Shown piece by piece: positions 34,376-46,863 of a stretch of DNA of 64,000 bases (position 1 is its first letter; every line of letters starts with the position of its first letter). Origin of the DNA: Dasyornis broadbenti (lineage: Eukaryota; Chordata; Aves; Passeriformes; Dasyornithidae); the NCBI GenBank assembly GCA_013397935.1, contig VZRN01004397.1, positions 1,232,381 through 1,296,380 on the forward strand, given 5' to 3'. The notes beneath the pieces are model-generated. The model was not told where the DNA came from. It worked only from the letters and a program-made list of their open reading frames with translations, and did not search any database. A program made the translations under genes and the position numbers.

Positions 34376-37300
34376 TAAGAAACTGGACTCTTTTCATAGC
34401 TTCAGACACGGGAGTTACAGATAAACCAGCTTTGACTCAGCAATAGTCTGCCTGGGATGTAAGGTATAATACCTCTCTCTGAGCTGTCACAACTCCTGGT
34501 GCCTGAGCTGTCCCTACAGCACACTGCAGTCACTCCTGTGCAGTGTGGGCATATCAGTATCTTGCATGAGATATATCTCAAGTGTGTTGTAATGCCTTCT
34601 GGGTAGCTGCTGGAACTAAGAATGAGCTAATATACTCTCTTCCCTCTGCCAGACTTATTAGTTTAGAATGAGCGTTGTGAGAACTACAGCTACATGTCTG
34701 CCAATACAGAGATTTGGGTTTTGCAGTTGGCTCAGAGAAGAGTGAGATCAAATCTGCCCGAAAAAATACTCTGTAGATGTACCCTACCACAATCTCACAG
34801 CTCAGTTAAGCTGTGTCGCCTCTACTATTGTTTTTCCCTTTCCAATTAATTTTAGGATTTTGTTCATCTTAGAGGAACAAAGTGAGTTTTCACACTGCGG
34901 TTTGTACTTTGTTAAACCAGAAGCTTATTCCATATCATAGTTTCTCTTTCTTCCTTTTACAGACCTTTAGAGAGATAACTCTCTGAGCCAAAAATCACAG
35001 ACCCCTGTTAATCTGAACAAACCTACACCAGAACTTACTCAAGTTGCCTGCTGGAGACTGAACTCCCAAAATCCACAAATACCCACTCAGCTGATATGAG
35101 CTGCTGCTTTCCTTTCCTGACGTGCACAGGGACGTGTCTGGCTCTTGAAAGCTGTTAGACAGATTGAAAGGAGGTGACAGAACTAAAAAAGAGTCTGAGT
35201 ACAAGTTAGCTTGTTACAGTAGGTCGCCTACACCACACGAGGAGGTGACTCATGGGTAAGCAACTGCTTCATACAGGAGTAACTCTTGGAATTATTTCAC
35301 AGAAACATTCTTCTGCATTCTGTTCATGATGGGGCAGATCCTCGTGGCTTGCACCAGTGCCCCATCCACACAGGACTACTTATCCCATGGAACACTGTGT
35401 TTAACACACAAGCCTGGTGTCATTGCCAGTAGTTGCATGAACCTGCTCGTACATAACCACGGCCTTGTGTGAAAATAATGCAATGTGTCTCTATTTCTAG
35501 GAAGAAATTCTGTCGTGAATTTTAACTAAAACAAAAAACATTCTTGCTTATAAGCAAAAAACCCAAGGCTACCACCCAAAATTGGAAAATTCCTTTCCCC
35601 TCAGGGCATAGAGTTATTTACAAAAAAATCTTATATTTTTGGTGAATTTCATTCACAGAAAATGCACTGCAAATTTCATGAACTCTGCTTTCTGTTACTG
35701 GAGGAGAAGAGCTGTAGGTTAGAGTTTGTTAATGAGAAAGGACATGTGCTGAATAAATGCTGAATATTCAGCTGAATAAATGTTATTCCATGACCATAAG
35801 ATCTAATTATGTCAACACAAATATTTTAGCACCAAGTAAAAGGAAACCTTAATAAAATTCAAGCAGCTCAATGACAATAAAGTGACATTGAAGCTAAGGG
35901 GAATGGAAGTTGAAATAAATAAATGACAAAAAAGCTATATATTTCGATGTAGTTCCCTTTTGTTTTTAAACTAGCTATTATTATGTGTAAAATAAGTGCA
36001 ATTTCAGATTAAAAAGATTTTTGCCTTTTTCAGTGTGCAGGGCATAAAATAGCATTTCCCTAAGATTTTTTGAAAGCTGCTGCTACTTTTTAGATTATTT
36101 TTCCTCTTTCTAAATTAATTCATTGGTTCTGGAAAGTACTTGGCAGCGTTTAAAAATCCCACTGCCACTGAGTCCAAACAGAATCTTGACAACAGATTAA
36201 AACTTTATTTTCCTTCTGAAAATCTTGTCCATGAGACCAACACCCTTTAATCCAAACACGTCCATAATCAACTGCTTATTGAACTTCCTTGGTCTTTTTT
36301 GAATTTTCTTAATAGCATTAAAAGGAAAAAAAAACCTCACCGATCTCCATAGAGTCAGAAACATCTCCAATTTGTAATTGCAAGGGTTAGACTGGGAAGA
36401 TGTTCTAATCAGTTTCAGCAACCTTCCTGGTTTACATCCAATCATAAACTTGATACTGAAACACTGAGGGTTTGCAAGAGACTGGTGAGAAATGATTGAA
36501 ACATTAAGAGCTCTGTGTAAGGTGTTTCTCACAAAAATTTCAAATCAACAAGAAATTAGAGAAAACCATGATGCATTTGATGAGCCACAGCAGACAGAGA
36601 TGTAGTTTATCAAATGAATTTTTCTGATTTGTTTCATTAGCTCTAGACAGGAACAATACCAACCAGAGTCTGCAAAATAGATCTTGTGGTTGGTGATAAG
36701 TTTTCAAAGATTTTGGAAAGATGGAGGTGATGTTTCCCATATAAATAGAGATGTTAAAGCGTTTTAAAGCATTACCGGTTAATAAAGATATAACCAGCAA
36801 GCACCTCTTTCTTGACAATGAGAAGGGAAATAGTAAAAGCAGGGTTGGGAGAATTTGTCCGCAAGTTTCCCATAGGAATACATAACCCTTAGTTAGCAAA
36901 GGGTCTTTTCCCATTATTGCCCTGCAACTCAATTAAATTGCTCTCACACGGGCTGTGATGGGCCTTCTCTTTCCAAAAAGTCATCTTACTACTAGATCTA
37001 CCCTGAAATCCAGAGTTTCCGTTTTCACTAGAATTGTTAGCAAAATGATTTCTCATCAGTAATTTTGAACTAGTGTATCTAAAAATCTTACTAAGCTTTT
37101 TAAGCTTTAACTTCTGCATTGACATGTGAGTATAGAAGGTTTTTTTGTTAAAAGCAGGATATAAAGAAGACAGTTCAGGAAATGGCAAGCCTTAAAGCAC
37201 CCGGTACTCTTTTCTGAATTTAAGGTATTACCAGCAGCAATATATTTTAATCATAGCTGATTCTCTGTGGCTGATTAAATAGCTGTTAATCTGTTTTGTC

Positions 37301-40300
37301 AATTTGAGAGGGCAAGAATTTTGCTGCCCCTGTTCCAAGGTGATGTTGCTTGACTTAGTGTTCAGTGAGCCCCTTTCTAATTTTTGCTCAGAGAGTGCTT
37401 AATATGATAGGGAGTATATACTATGTGTTTGCATCCACAACGCCTCCTTTTTGCATCTTCTACACGTGCCATTCAGAATTTCAGTAGTTCACTTCAATTT
37501 CAGTCTTGCTTCCCGATTTCATAACCTCAGTAGGATCAGGTGTAGCACTCCAGCAAGCTTAAATTCATGTCTGAGTCAGCACATGGAAATTCCCTCCGAA
37601 CTCTGGGAATCCTGCCAGCATTTTCAGTATCGCTTAGCAGCTTCCATCAAGCAACTTTGAATACAAACAACAGCTTCTACAGGCTCTACCTCTCCCAGCT
37701 TTTGCAGTACTTAGAGTTGTGTTGTACAGTGAAGGAGCCCATGAGCTAAAAGAGCTGATGAAACAAAAGTCAGGAGAAGACATAAGGTCTGTGTTTCTAA
37801 CAAAGTGAGATTTACACTCCTGGTTTTCCCTCTAATGCTTCTATTCATCTTAGATCGCCGGCTTTGCTTTCTGTCTTATCCATTAGTCACACTAACTTGG
37901 TGTTTCTAACATGCTCGTATAGGGACAAACATTCCTACTTCGGGGCTCATCCAACCTCTTTATATGCAGTGATAACTGCTGGGGGTAAGCAAGAAAGAGG
38001 ATTCACCAGTTTCCTTCCCTTCCAGAGAAAACTCTCTTGTGAATAAAAGCTGCCAATTCCTTTAGTTATGTTTGCAGTCTTTATTGTAAGCAAACCTGCT
38101 GAAAGCATTGTTATTTGACAAATATTCATAGAAAGAAAAAAGCATCTACTTTTAATGGGAATAAATATTCAGGAGATTATTCACTCTTTTAAAAAGCCTG
38201 TTTATTATTCTCCAAATAAATTGGGGGTGGGAAAGGGGGGAGCAAGGACATAGCGTTCACAGATAACATGAATCTAGTTCATCTCCTAAGTATGATGCTT
38301 AGGTTATCATGACAAATAATGTCACATGATCACTCATATGATGAAGGCAAAAAATATCTACCATGGCTATGAGTTTGCACATTTATTACAACTTAGAATT
38401 TACTTCTGATGAGACAAATACAGACTGTCTGTGTCAGTCTAACATTGCCTGACAAATAGCCGTTGTATTCAAATATTTGGCACAGGAGGCATTAACCCTG
38501 GAGTAGGCTTAACTTGTGTCCATTTGATTTATATGGAGTTCCATTTTTCATTCTGGCTCCTGACAGAGAATTCCCAAATGAAACCAACTAACATAGCACC
38601 ACAGAGAAGTATTATCTCCTGCTCAGGTGCTGATTCTCCTTCATCACAATAATCAAGCTATTCTCAGAGGGTTCATCTAGCAAAGGTTGGAAATGAGATG
38701 TGTATCCAGTATTCGATTTCCTTCTTTATTAAATGGGACTCAAAGCCATCCACCTCAGAAGCTTCACCTCCAGAGCAGGATCATGGGAGAGATACTTTCA
38801 TAATTTTTATTCTTAGAAAGCCATAAAAAAAGCTGAAAAGTAAGCCAGCAAGTATTACTTTCTAATCTAGAGATCATGACAGATACTTAAGAGGACAGAG
38901 TCTATGAAGCAGGGAGGGTCGTACCAAATGGTTCACATATTCTACATGAAATTGGTCATTGGGCAAAATGCATTAAGCATAAGGTCTTCTCCTCCATCAG
39001 TTTTGTCTCCTTAGGCTATAGGGTTATGGCCCTCTTACTCTGTTTCTGTGCATTTTCGGTGATTGCATGGACATTGCAAACAAAGAGGACTGGAAATAAA
39101 GGGAAGCTCTGGCTATTTCTTTTTATTGCCCAGGAATACATTGTAGATACAGGAGACCAGCAGGGAGCCCCAAACCAAACACTCTAAACTTCCACTTCCG
39201 CTTTCTCAAATAGTTTTAAACAAAAGAATTCTTGATCCACTGAACCTTTGTTCAGTGAAATCATCTCCAAAGTGCTGAGGTAGGCATGTAAGTTTTTGAA
39301 GAAGCAGGATTTCAAAGGCTGGATTAGCAAAACTCTTCTCACGGGATGCTTTCTGTAGTCTGAAACTGTCCATTAACTCTCCCGTCATCACTGAACACAA
39401 GGCAGGACAGGATTTTTCTGTGGCACATCACCAATAGAATAATGTATTCCTGTGGAATGGAATGGTAAAACTACAATGCCTGAGCCGTAGAAAAAATTCA
39501 ACACCTGAGCCCTAGGAAAATGCATACATACATGCTCAGGTCTGCTAATAAATGGATATGCACTATATTTATATATTACATTGGTAATTCAAGGGACAGA
39601 AAACTGTCAGAAGGATCTTTTGTCTCTCTTAATGAAAACAAAGGTGAGTTCCCTCTGGGCTGGAATCCAGAGAGCAAAGAGTCTGTAGCAGGAACTCGGA
39701 ACAGTGCAATGATGTTGCCAGACCGAAACCTTCTCAACAGGTTGCATGGCATGACAAGGTTATAACTGAGGTGCAGAGCAAGGTCTTTGAATAAAACAGC
39801 CCTTTTTTATTGTTAAAACATGATAATTTTGGGGACCCTACTTTTGTGTCAACTCTTGCAATCATTTTTTGTTCAAATATCTAGTATATTTCTTTTCATC
39901 TACCTCTTCCTCTCCTCTAGAGATGACCCCTTCTCTAGTCCAATATTTTACTTTTCCGCGTCCAGAGACTTCTCCAGGATGAACATATTCCTGGCTGCAG
40001 GATATCTGCACTGGATGAAGCAGCTGAGACATGTAAGAAATGGTCATCATAGTGAGTCTAGTCACCACAGCAACCACCCCACAATATCTCCCTACACTTG
40101 GCTGAGCTTATAAATATTTTTCCCCTTAACAAGTATTGGGTTGTTTAGCAGTAGGAGTTCTTGCCTGGTGCTTGTGTCCAGGCAGAGGTCTGCTACTGCC
40201 TTGAGCTAGGGGGCAGTGGGTTTACCCAGTTATCTGGAAGGGTAATACAACAGCCCGAAAGAAGGATGGGGGAAAAATGGTTTGGACAGAAGCTACAAAA

Positions 40301-43300
40301 CAGAAATTTCTCAAACTTCCATTTTAGAGAAACAGTCCACATAAAATTGACTTCCAACTGTATGGATCCTATTTGAAGATGGAGCAGTGATAAAAGACAA
40401 GGAAGCTTAGACACACTAAGTAAACCACATAGGACCAAAATGGCATCAGCCATTTACTACCTTGAGCAAAATGTGCATGATGCTTCTATAGCCCATTATT
40501 TTTGTAGTGCAGCACAAAATGCTGTCAGCCATGTCTCTCCCTCTCTCCAACTCAGTTACAGGCTAGGCAGCTACGTGAGTTTGCAGCTTCTGTCCTTTGC
40601 AGGCTGCTTCAGAGTTTGTGCAGAGAAAGGATGTTGGCCCCTCTTGGCTCTTTCATCTTCTCTGGAGTGAGAGGTTTTAGTGCTATCCACGTTGTGGCAG
40701 TGGTCTTGTAGAGTAGTAGCAGATCTTACAATACAGCTTATTCTTTGTGTATTTTTTTAACATTGTAAACTATCCTGGGGGTTTTATCTCTGCAGCACCT
40801 GCTTTAACAGATGCTGGCATTCCCAGGTCAGTCACTGCAGCAGAACCAGTCCATTCTTTGTGGTTTCTCCATCGTTTCTACCAGGCTGTCAACATAGCTT
40901 TTATAACTTGAGGGTATGGGATCAAAATAAGATGCATCTGCAAGTGCATCAACATTTAAATGGAAAAACACCTTCAGCAGTGTCTTAGAACATTAGAGGT
41001 CACTGAAGCAGACAGACCACTCCAGATATGAGACTGTCATAAGAGGTATAGGGATAGAAAAAAGGTTTATCAACATGGATATGTGCACTACATGCAGGAC
41101 ATCTACAAAATTAACATTCACAGTTCTAGAAATCAGTCATTTAAGGACCCCCTGATTCCAAAAGCAGCAGAATTGATCAAACCAGAAAAAAGTGCCAAAC
41201 ATCTGCTTACATGTTGGTAACTACTATGTTTTTATTCCATTTCTACAATTTATGTTCTTCCCAAAGCATCACAAAAGAAACAATCTAACTCTTTAAAGCT
41301 TCTCTAGTCTTTGGTGGTTTTAGAAAAATAAAACATAAAAGATGATTGAATTTGGAAAGTTTTTAACTTAAAAAAACCCCAAACATGAGCAAATCTATTT
41401 AACTAGTCCACAGAGCAGCCTCAAATACTTACAGGACTACCAGCCCTCAAAGGAAAATTAATCCCATTTAACTGAGATGTGGTAGTTGCTTATTCCTAAT
41501 TCAAAGTAGAATTTTTTTTTTTAGCAATATTTGATCCCAACAATTCCACTCACAGAAATGGAAGCACGTCTGTCTCTAGACTAATACAGCAAAACTATGC
41601 TATGGTCACATATATAGTCAAGTAGTAGAGGAGGGGAAGAGCACAGAGCTTCAGATGAGCCATAAAGCAGTTGCAAGAGACACTTGGACATACACAGTAG
41701 GTTACAGATGTGTTCAGGATGAAGCGTAGCACCGGCAGCCCACCAGCTGTGCAAAGACCATGGGCAAAGAGGATGGTAGGAGATGCTGCAGACAGGACAA
41801 GTTGTTTGGCAGACCCAGGGGTCTTCAGCTCCTCACAGACTATTGCATAGACAAGGAAAAATGGCTTAGTTAAAGCTAAAAGAGCACACAACCTTGACTC
41901 ATAAAATGGTCATTAATCCTTCCACAGTCTCTCTGGCTACAGAGCAACAGCTTCTTAAGATATGCTAACTCAATCACTTGAGATATTATGTCCACACCTT
42001 TAGTTAATATATTTCTAACATGGCAACTGCTAGTGTTTATCCATTTCTTTCATTATAAAGGTAAAATAATCAAATGACCCTCAGTAAACTTCATGGCTAT
42101 CTGTCCCTAAATCAATCTTTTTCAAAAGAACTAAATAGAATTATTTTAGTAGAATTCCAAAGTGAAAAGCATTGGATGCATCTAAATTTTAAGAACAACT
42201 TACGGTTCATGAGATATTACGAAATTTGTTCACTCCTTCTCATCATTTTATAGAACAGTTGTTGTTCAGATTGAAATTGGACATCACAGATTTATTTTAA
42301 ATTTGAAAGGGAAAAGTAGGTATTGAATGGGACCTGAGGCCTGACTGTCTATCTGAATTTGAAAATTCAAAAACTCTTGCCTTTTATATTTTATATTTTT
42401 AAAATGAGCAATCAATGCTTATGTCTCAACAGAAGACCAAAAGCTGATGCAAACCATGGTGACCTGTTTTAACACTGCCAGACAATGAGAAAATACACTG
42501 TGTACATGTTTCATTCTACTATTAAAGACTCTCACACAGACGATAAGCATAAAGGTTTCATTTTAATCAGTCTGCTCGTTGACATATTTTCTCATCATTT
42601 TGGAGGGAAAAAATAGCAGTTTGTACTAGACAAAAGTTTGTGGTTTTTTCTTTTCCATTGAAGAAATTAATGTTAATTATTCTTCTGCACCTGCCTAATG
42701 GGGCTGAAGTAATTCAATTGTCATATTGTTGTAGATTGTTGCTTTGTGTAATGTATCACCCCTGCTGTTTCACTTGAAAAAAAAATTCTTTACTCCTTCA
42801 TTATTCAGCAAGGCCTAATGATTATTCCAGCATTTGTACATGCTACACTGTTGTTTTGATTTTAATTGACTTCACTTTTTTAATTAAGTACACCAGTTTG
42901 AATGGTGTTGTTGACGTGCATGGTTTTGTCTTTATCAGTATTTGCTTCCATTTGCATTCTGTATCTTTCGGCAATTTATTTAGGTCCGTTCTATGGGAGT
43001 ACACAGATAGGCACTTTGCAAGGTTCATCATCTCATTTCACATATTATATCTATCTAATGGCCTGAAAAATTTGAAAATATTCTAAAAGTATTAGTTGAA
43101 ATATACACTACTTTTACCAGTGCTTTTACTTTTAAACATTATGTTCATAACTGAAATTCTCTTAAATGCTAGGATGGACCTAATTTATCTTTTATGCAAG
43201 TTGGCTATATTATTTTTAAATTTTGAGTCTACCATAAAACTTCACTAATATATTTTTGAAGTTCATTTGAGTTCGCTTTACTTTACATCTAAAGAAAAAA

Positions 43301-43710
43301 CAAAAAAAACCTTGTGTTGTTAGAAGAAAGTACTGCAAATACTAAATGGGTTTCTGAAACAAGATCAAGATGTTGCTGGATTCCTACAATGAAGCCATGT
43401 TAGCTTTCCAAGGGGTAATTTTTCTTCTAAACCTCAAAAAATTTTTAAGTCCTTGGACATTGCTTGGACATCAGGTAACTGATTTCTCGTAAATACTATC
43501 CCTTATAAACATTGCATTAAACAAAGTTTTCCCACAGAATTAATTTGCTTTTCCTTCCTCTCTAGTCCCAAGACTTGAAAGCATCTTTCATTAGTTATAA
43601 CAGCACAGGGTGCTAAAGAAAATGGACTGGAGAGGAAACAATTTATACCTAAGATTATTTAAACAAAAGTGGTAGACATTGCAGAGGCTGAGAAACAGCT
43701 TAATGCAAAA
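34376..43710. other. Long stretch of unique AT-rich DNA without recognised elements
   Basis: More than 9 kb carries no CR1, LTR or SINE end that I can identify. The longest open frames are 130 codons (minus, 36540-36932) and 111 codons (minus, 36197-36532), neither similar to known proteins. A G-rich GGGGGTGGG...GGGGGG run lies at 38223-38240 and a weaker CTCF-like GAGCTAGGGGGCAG at 40203-40216. The scarcity of retroelements over this distance is compatible with functional non-coding DNA, though diverged repeats may be missed. Confidence 0.5.
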
Positions 43711-43957
43711 TTATAGGAACCTTAAAGATCATCTAATTCCAACCCCTCTGCCATGGGTCAGGGACACCTTTCACTGGACCAGGTTGCTCAAAGCCCCAAC
43801 CAGCCTGGCCTTGGACACTTCCTGGGATGAGGCCTCCACTGTTTCTCTGCCCAGCCTGTGCCAGTGCCTCAGCATTCTCAGAGTAAAGAATTTCTTCCTA
43901 ATATCTAATCTAAACCTGCTCTTTTCAGCGTGAAGCCATGAGTCTGTTGCACTATTT
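43711..43957 (-). mobile_element. CR1 LINE, 3'-end fragment
   Basis: The plus strand carries clear complement blocks of the CR1 3' end: CTTAAAGATCATCTAATTCC, CCCTCTGCCATGGGTCAGGG, GACCAGGTTGCTCAAAGCC, CAGCCTGGCCTTGGACAC and TTCCTAATATCTAATCTAAA. The extreme 3' terminus is lost or diverged at about 43690-43711. The 84-codon plus-strand open frame over it is antisense to CR1 and not a gene. Confidence 0.93.
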
Positions 43958-45957
43958 GTACAGGTTTTAAACCCAAGCCTGGCTTAGTCCAGCTGACAGA
44001 TGTCTTATTTTACTGACGAATCTGTAAAAGGGATGGCATGACTGTTTTGTCATTGAAACCAGCACTGTGAATGCCAGAGAGAGGAGCAATCCCTGTACAT
44101 TCTTTCCTGGAAAACCCATTGACCAAGCACTGGCTGTGAATGTAACATGACTTCTTTCTCCTTGGAGCTGTGTTCAGACTTCAGGTCTCAGGGTGTGCCT
44201 TGGTGCTGTTTGCTGAACTTTCATCCTAGAAATAGCATCACTAAGAGACAACCCACAAAGTACTCATGAAGTGCCTTGTTAGTGATGCAAGAAGCCAGTT
44301 TCTATGAGTCCAGATTGAGCCATATATCACTGACGATGAGAATTAACAAGCGAGGAAAAGAAAGGAAGAATTTCTGTGTAAAATAAAACACAAAGCACAC
44401 CACTAAGTAAAACACAGCAGCCAGTGTTTCCAGACAGCTTTTCTCCTCCTTGTGTATGTGCATTCAGCATCATATTTCATTGCCAAGATGAGCTTTGTGA
44501 CTCCGAGTATTTACAACTCATAATACAAATTACAAATTCTTTACAAATGGCAAGATTAGAACCCTCTCTGCTCTGTCCTTGTGCATTCCCTCCTTGGGAT
44601 CCTTCTCTTAAAATGTTTATGTTTTTGAGGCTTTACAGTCTGATTTTTCAGCTTCCTATGGTAACAAAAAATGTGTTAGGGGTTTTTTAATTGTTACCAA
44701 AATCTCAGATTCTCATTTCCTCAGGTTTGTAGGACCTGGTGTTCATAAGAAATATTAAAATTTATGAGATTAATGACAAAAATTTGATCTCTTGATGCTG
44801 TGTGAACACAAACTTGGAGGTTTTCTGGACATAATTTCTGTTCTACCTGCAAAACAATGTATCTCTTAAAGAGGTTCACTTTTGGGGTGGCCAATAGTTG
44901 AAATGAGCCAGTGACACATCCAACACACAATCTAATATTGCAAGATATTGAAACAATGACACACAGATAGCAATGAAAAAAAAAATCTCATCTGTGAGTG
45001 ATTGCTAACTGGCCAATAAAAATCAACTTTTCTCAGCAAAGGCACTAATACCTATCCTGGGAATTTAGGGATAAAATTCTATATATTTAAAAAGCCACAG
45101 CAAGGAGAATGGAAATGGAGCTAAACTGTCCTAGAGACTGAGGGAAAAGTCCCAGGGAACGGCAGTAAAATAATCTGCGAGAAACTTGGAAGACTTGAGG
45201 AAAACAGTTACCGCAGTTCTGCTGAAGGACAAAAGAGAACAGGAATGATTGGCTTCCTCTGAATGTGTGGAGGAGTTCAAGTTGTCATTGGTCCTCTCTG
45301 CCAAGGTGAGTTAGAAAGCCCTCCGGGGGAATGTAAAAGAAACTGAAATATTTTTCTCCTCCTCTTTCTTTGAAACAGTTAATTATTTTTTTAAAAAATC
45401 CCAGTACAATCATTTCGCAGTGCTATTGTAGGACTCAGCTTTGCACTGCTGAGCATTTTGCTCCAGGAATGCTTTGAGATAGAGGTATAAACAAAAAATC
45501 TACTGTCATTGTGCAAATATTAGGGAAATGTTGGGATTTGATTTTTGTCCTAGAGCATGTAGTCAGGCACTGGTGAGAGGTTGCATTAATTTCTTTTACT
45601 TAATGTCTTTGCAGTTTCCTTGGCCTAAGGAATGTGAAAGCGAATATCAAGTATCGGTCTGCAAATCCAGACACGGACCTGACAAGCTTAATTATGAAGA
45701 AATATTTAAGCAAGTAGCCCTTGTAACAACAGCAAGAACAGTACTTCAGGCTTTCTCCTTGAAAGGCTGCTCCTGCAACAATGAATCACATCAGGCAAAT
45801 AAAAATAGAGAGCACGCTGTCAATTACTCAGGTTGTTGCTCTGATCATCTGGTGTTTCTGAAACATTTCTTCTCATCCCCATTTCAACAACTTGACAAGG
45901 CTATCACATTTTCATTCCAGAAATCATATACAGAAGGAAGAGGAGATGTGGGGACAA
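43958..45957. other. Unique DNA with one exon-like segment
   Basis: No repeat is recognised. An 88-codon plus-strand frame at 44424-44690 resembles nothing known. The 144-codon plus-strand open frame at 45528-45962 contains the exon-like segment listed separately. Confidence 0.45.
45615..45710 (+). other. Exon-like segment inside a 144-codon open frame
   Basis: A pyrimidine-rich TTTCTTTTACTTAATGTCTTTGCAG-type acceptor ends at 45614. The following sequence is open (FPWPKECESEYQVSVCKSR, then HGPDKLNYEEIFK) and reaches CAA|GTAGCC at about 45710-45711. The codons look ordinary rather than low-complexity. The peptide is not recognised. It may be chance, as the longer open frame extends on both sides without conserved features. 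Confidence 0.15.
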
Positions 45958-46500
45958 GGTGAGGTGGGACCTGCTGCAACACCCTAGGAGTGCTGTCCCC
46001 TGCCATGGCAGCACCGGGGGCACCCTGGCAGGGCTGGGGTCTCTGCTCTCAGGTTCCTGCCAGCAGACACCTGGCTCAGGTCAGCCTGCAGCTGTTCCTG
46101 TGGGGAGCAGCACAGGCTGCTGAAGTGCGCGGGAGGAGCTGGGGATCCCAAGCTTCCCGCTCTCCCTGTCTGCGCAGCCCCTCAGGCACCAACACCTCTG
46201 CTCAGCGAGCTGGGCTGCTAAAGCTGTGCCCACTTGGACGATCTGCACACAGTGGTGTTGAGCCAAGCTCTAGGGGAGCCAGCTGCCACCTGAGCCCATG
46301 GAGCAGAGGAATCTGCAAGTGTGTCCTTATTGTGCTTTTTTTCAGATGAATCACACTGTTCTCTTCCTCTGCCCCCAAGCACAGCGCCAGCTCCCCGCTG
46401 TCAGGCCTCCTTTTCTACCTACGCAACAAGGCCGTCCTCCAAGGCTGAAAGACACCCTCAGTCCTGCTAGACCGTCCACTCCTCCCAATCCTTGAACAAA
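45958..46500. other. GC-rich patch in AT-rich DNA
   Basis: From 45958 to about 46300 the sequence turns markedly GC-rich, with several CpGs (ACCGGG, GTGCGCGGG, TGCGCAG, AGCGAG), but not the density of a classic CpG island. Overlapping open frames on both strands (119 codons at 45990-46349 plus; 61 codons at 46081-46266 minus) are expected from the composition. It grades into pyrimidine-rich sequence up to the SINE at 46722. Unrecognised repeat, lncRNA promoter and isolated GC-rich insertion all remain possible. Confidence 0.5.
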
Positions 46501-46721
46501 TCTCCATTTTCATAAAAATCTGTCTTATTGTCTACCCTCCCTATGCCATCCCTTGGATTGCTGGAGTGCTGGAGCACTGCAACTCTGCTCCCAGCTCTTC
46601 ATCTACACCCCTATCATTCCCTTCATCATTGCCATCCTCTCAGAGCCTCCCAGTGATCTTGGAAAAAGACATGCAGTGCCAGAACACAAAGAAGAGGGAG
46701 GCCCACAGCTCAGCTATCACA

Positions 46722-46863
46722 CAGTCACAGTCACAGAATACTCTAATTTGGAAGGAACCCACCAGGATCATCAAGTCATCATCCAACTCTTAAGTGAATG
46801 GCCCACATGGGAATCGAACCCACAACCTTGGTGTTATTTGCACCATGCTCTGACCAACTGAGG
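46722..46863 (-). mobile_element. TguSINE1-type SINE (tRNA-Ile head, CR1-like tail)
   Basis: Read on the minus strand from 46863, it gives CTCAGTTGGTCAGAGCATGG (A-box region), an anticodon loop CAAATAA that keeps the AAT isoleucine anticodon, and GTGGGTTCGATTCCCATG (B box). It then passes into GATGATCCTGGTGGGTTCC, the CR1-type 3' tail, ending in ATTCTGTG and short ACTGTG repeats. This is the tRNA-Ile plus CR1 architecture of the passerine family TguSINE1. The first bases of the tRNA (the acceptor-stem 5' strand) are missing, so it is slightly 5'-truncated. It would have been mobilised by a CR1 reverse transcriptase recognising the shared tail. The overlapping plus-strand open frame of 102 codons is an artefact. 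Confidence 0.88.

Noticed and set aside
36197..36932. Two adjacent minus-strand open frames (111 and 130 codons) as one split gene
   Set aside because: They are separated by a stop and share no recognisable homology. No splice arrangement clearly joins them.
38223..38240. G-quadruplex at GGGGGTGGGAAAGGGGGG
   Set aside because: Only three separated G-runs are present, so a standard four-run motif would need splitting of one run.
46553..46861. 102-codon plus-strand open frame, and a possible functional tRNA-Ile
   Set aside because: The segment is a SINE. Its tRNA head lacks the acceptor-stem start, has a mutated position 33 and is fused to a CR1 tail.
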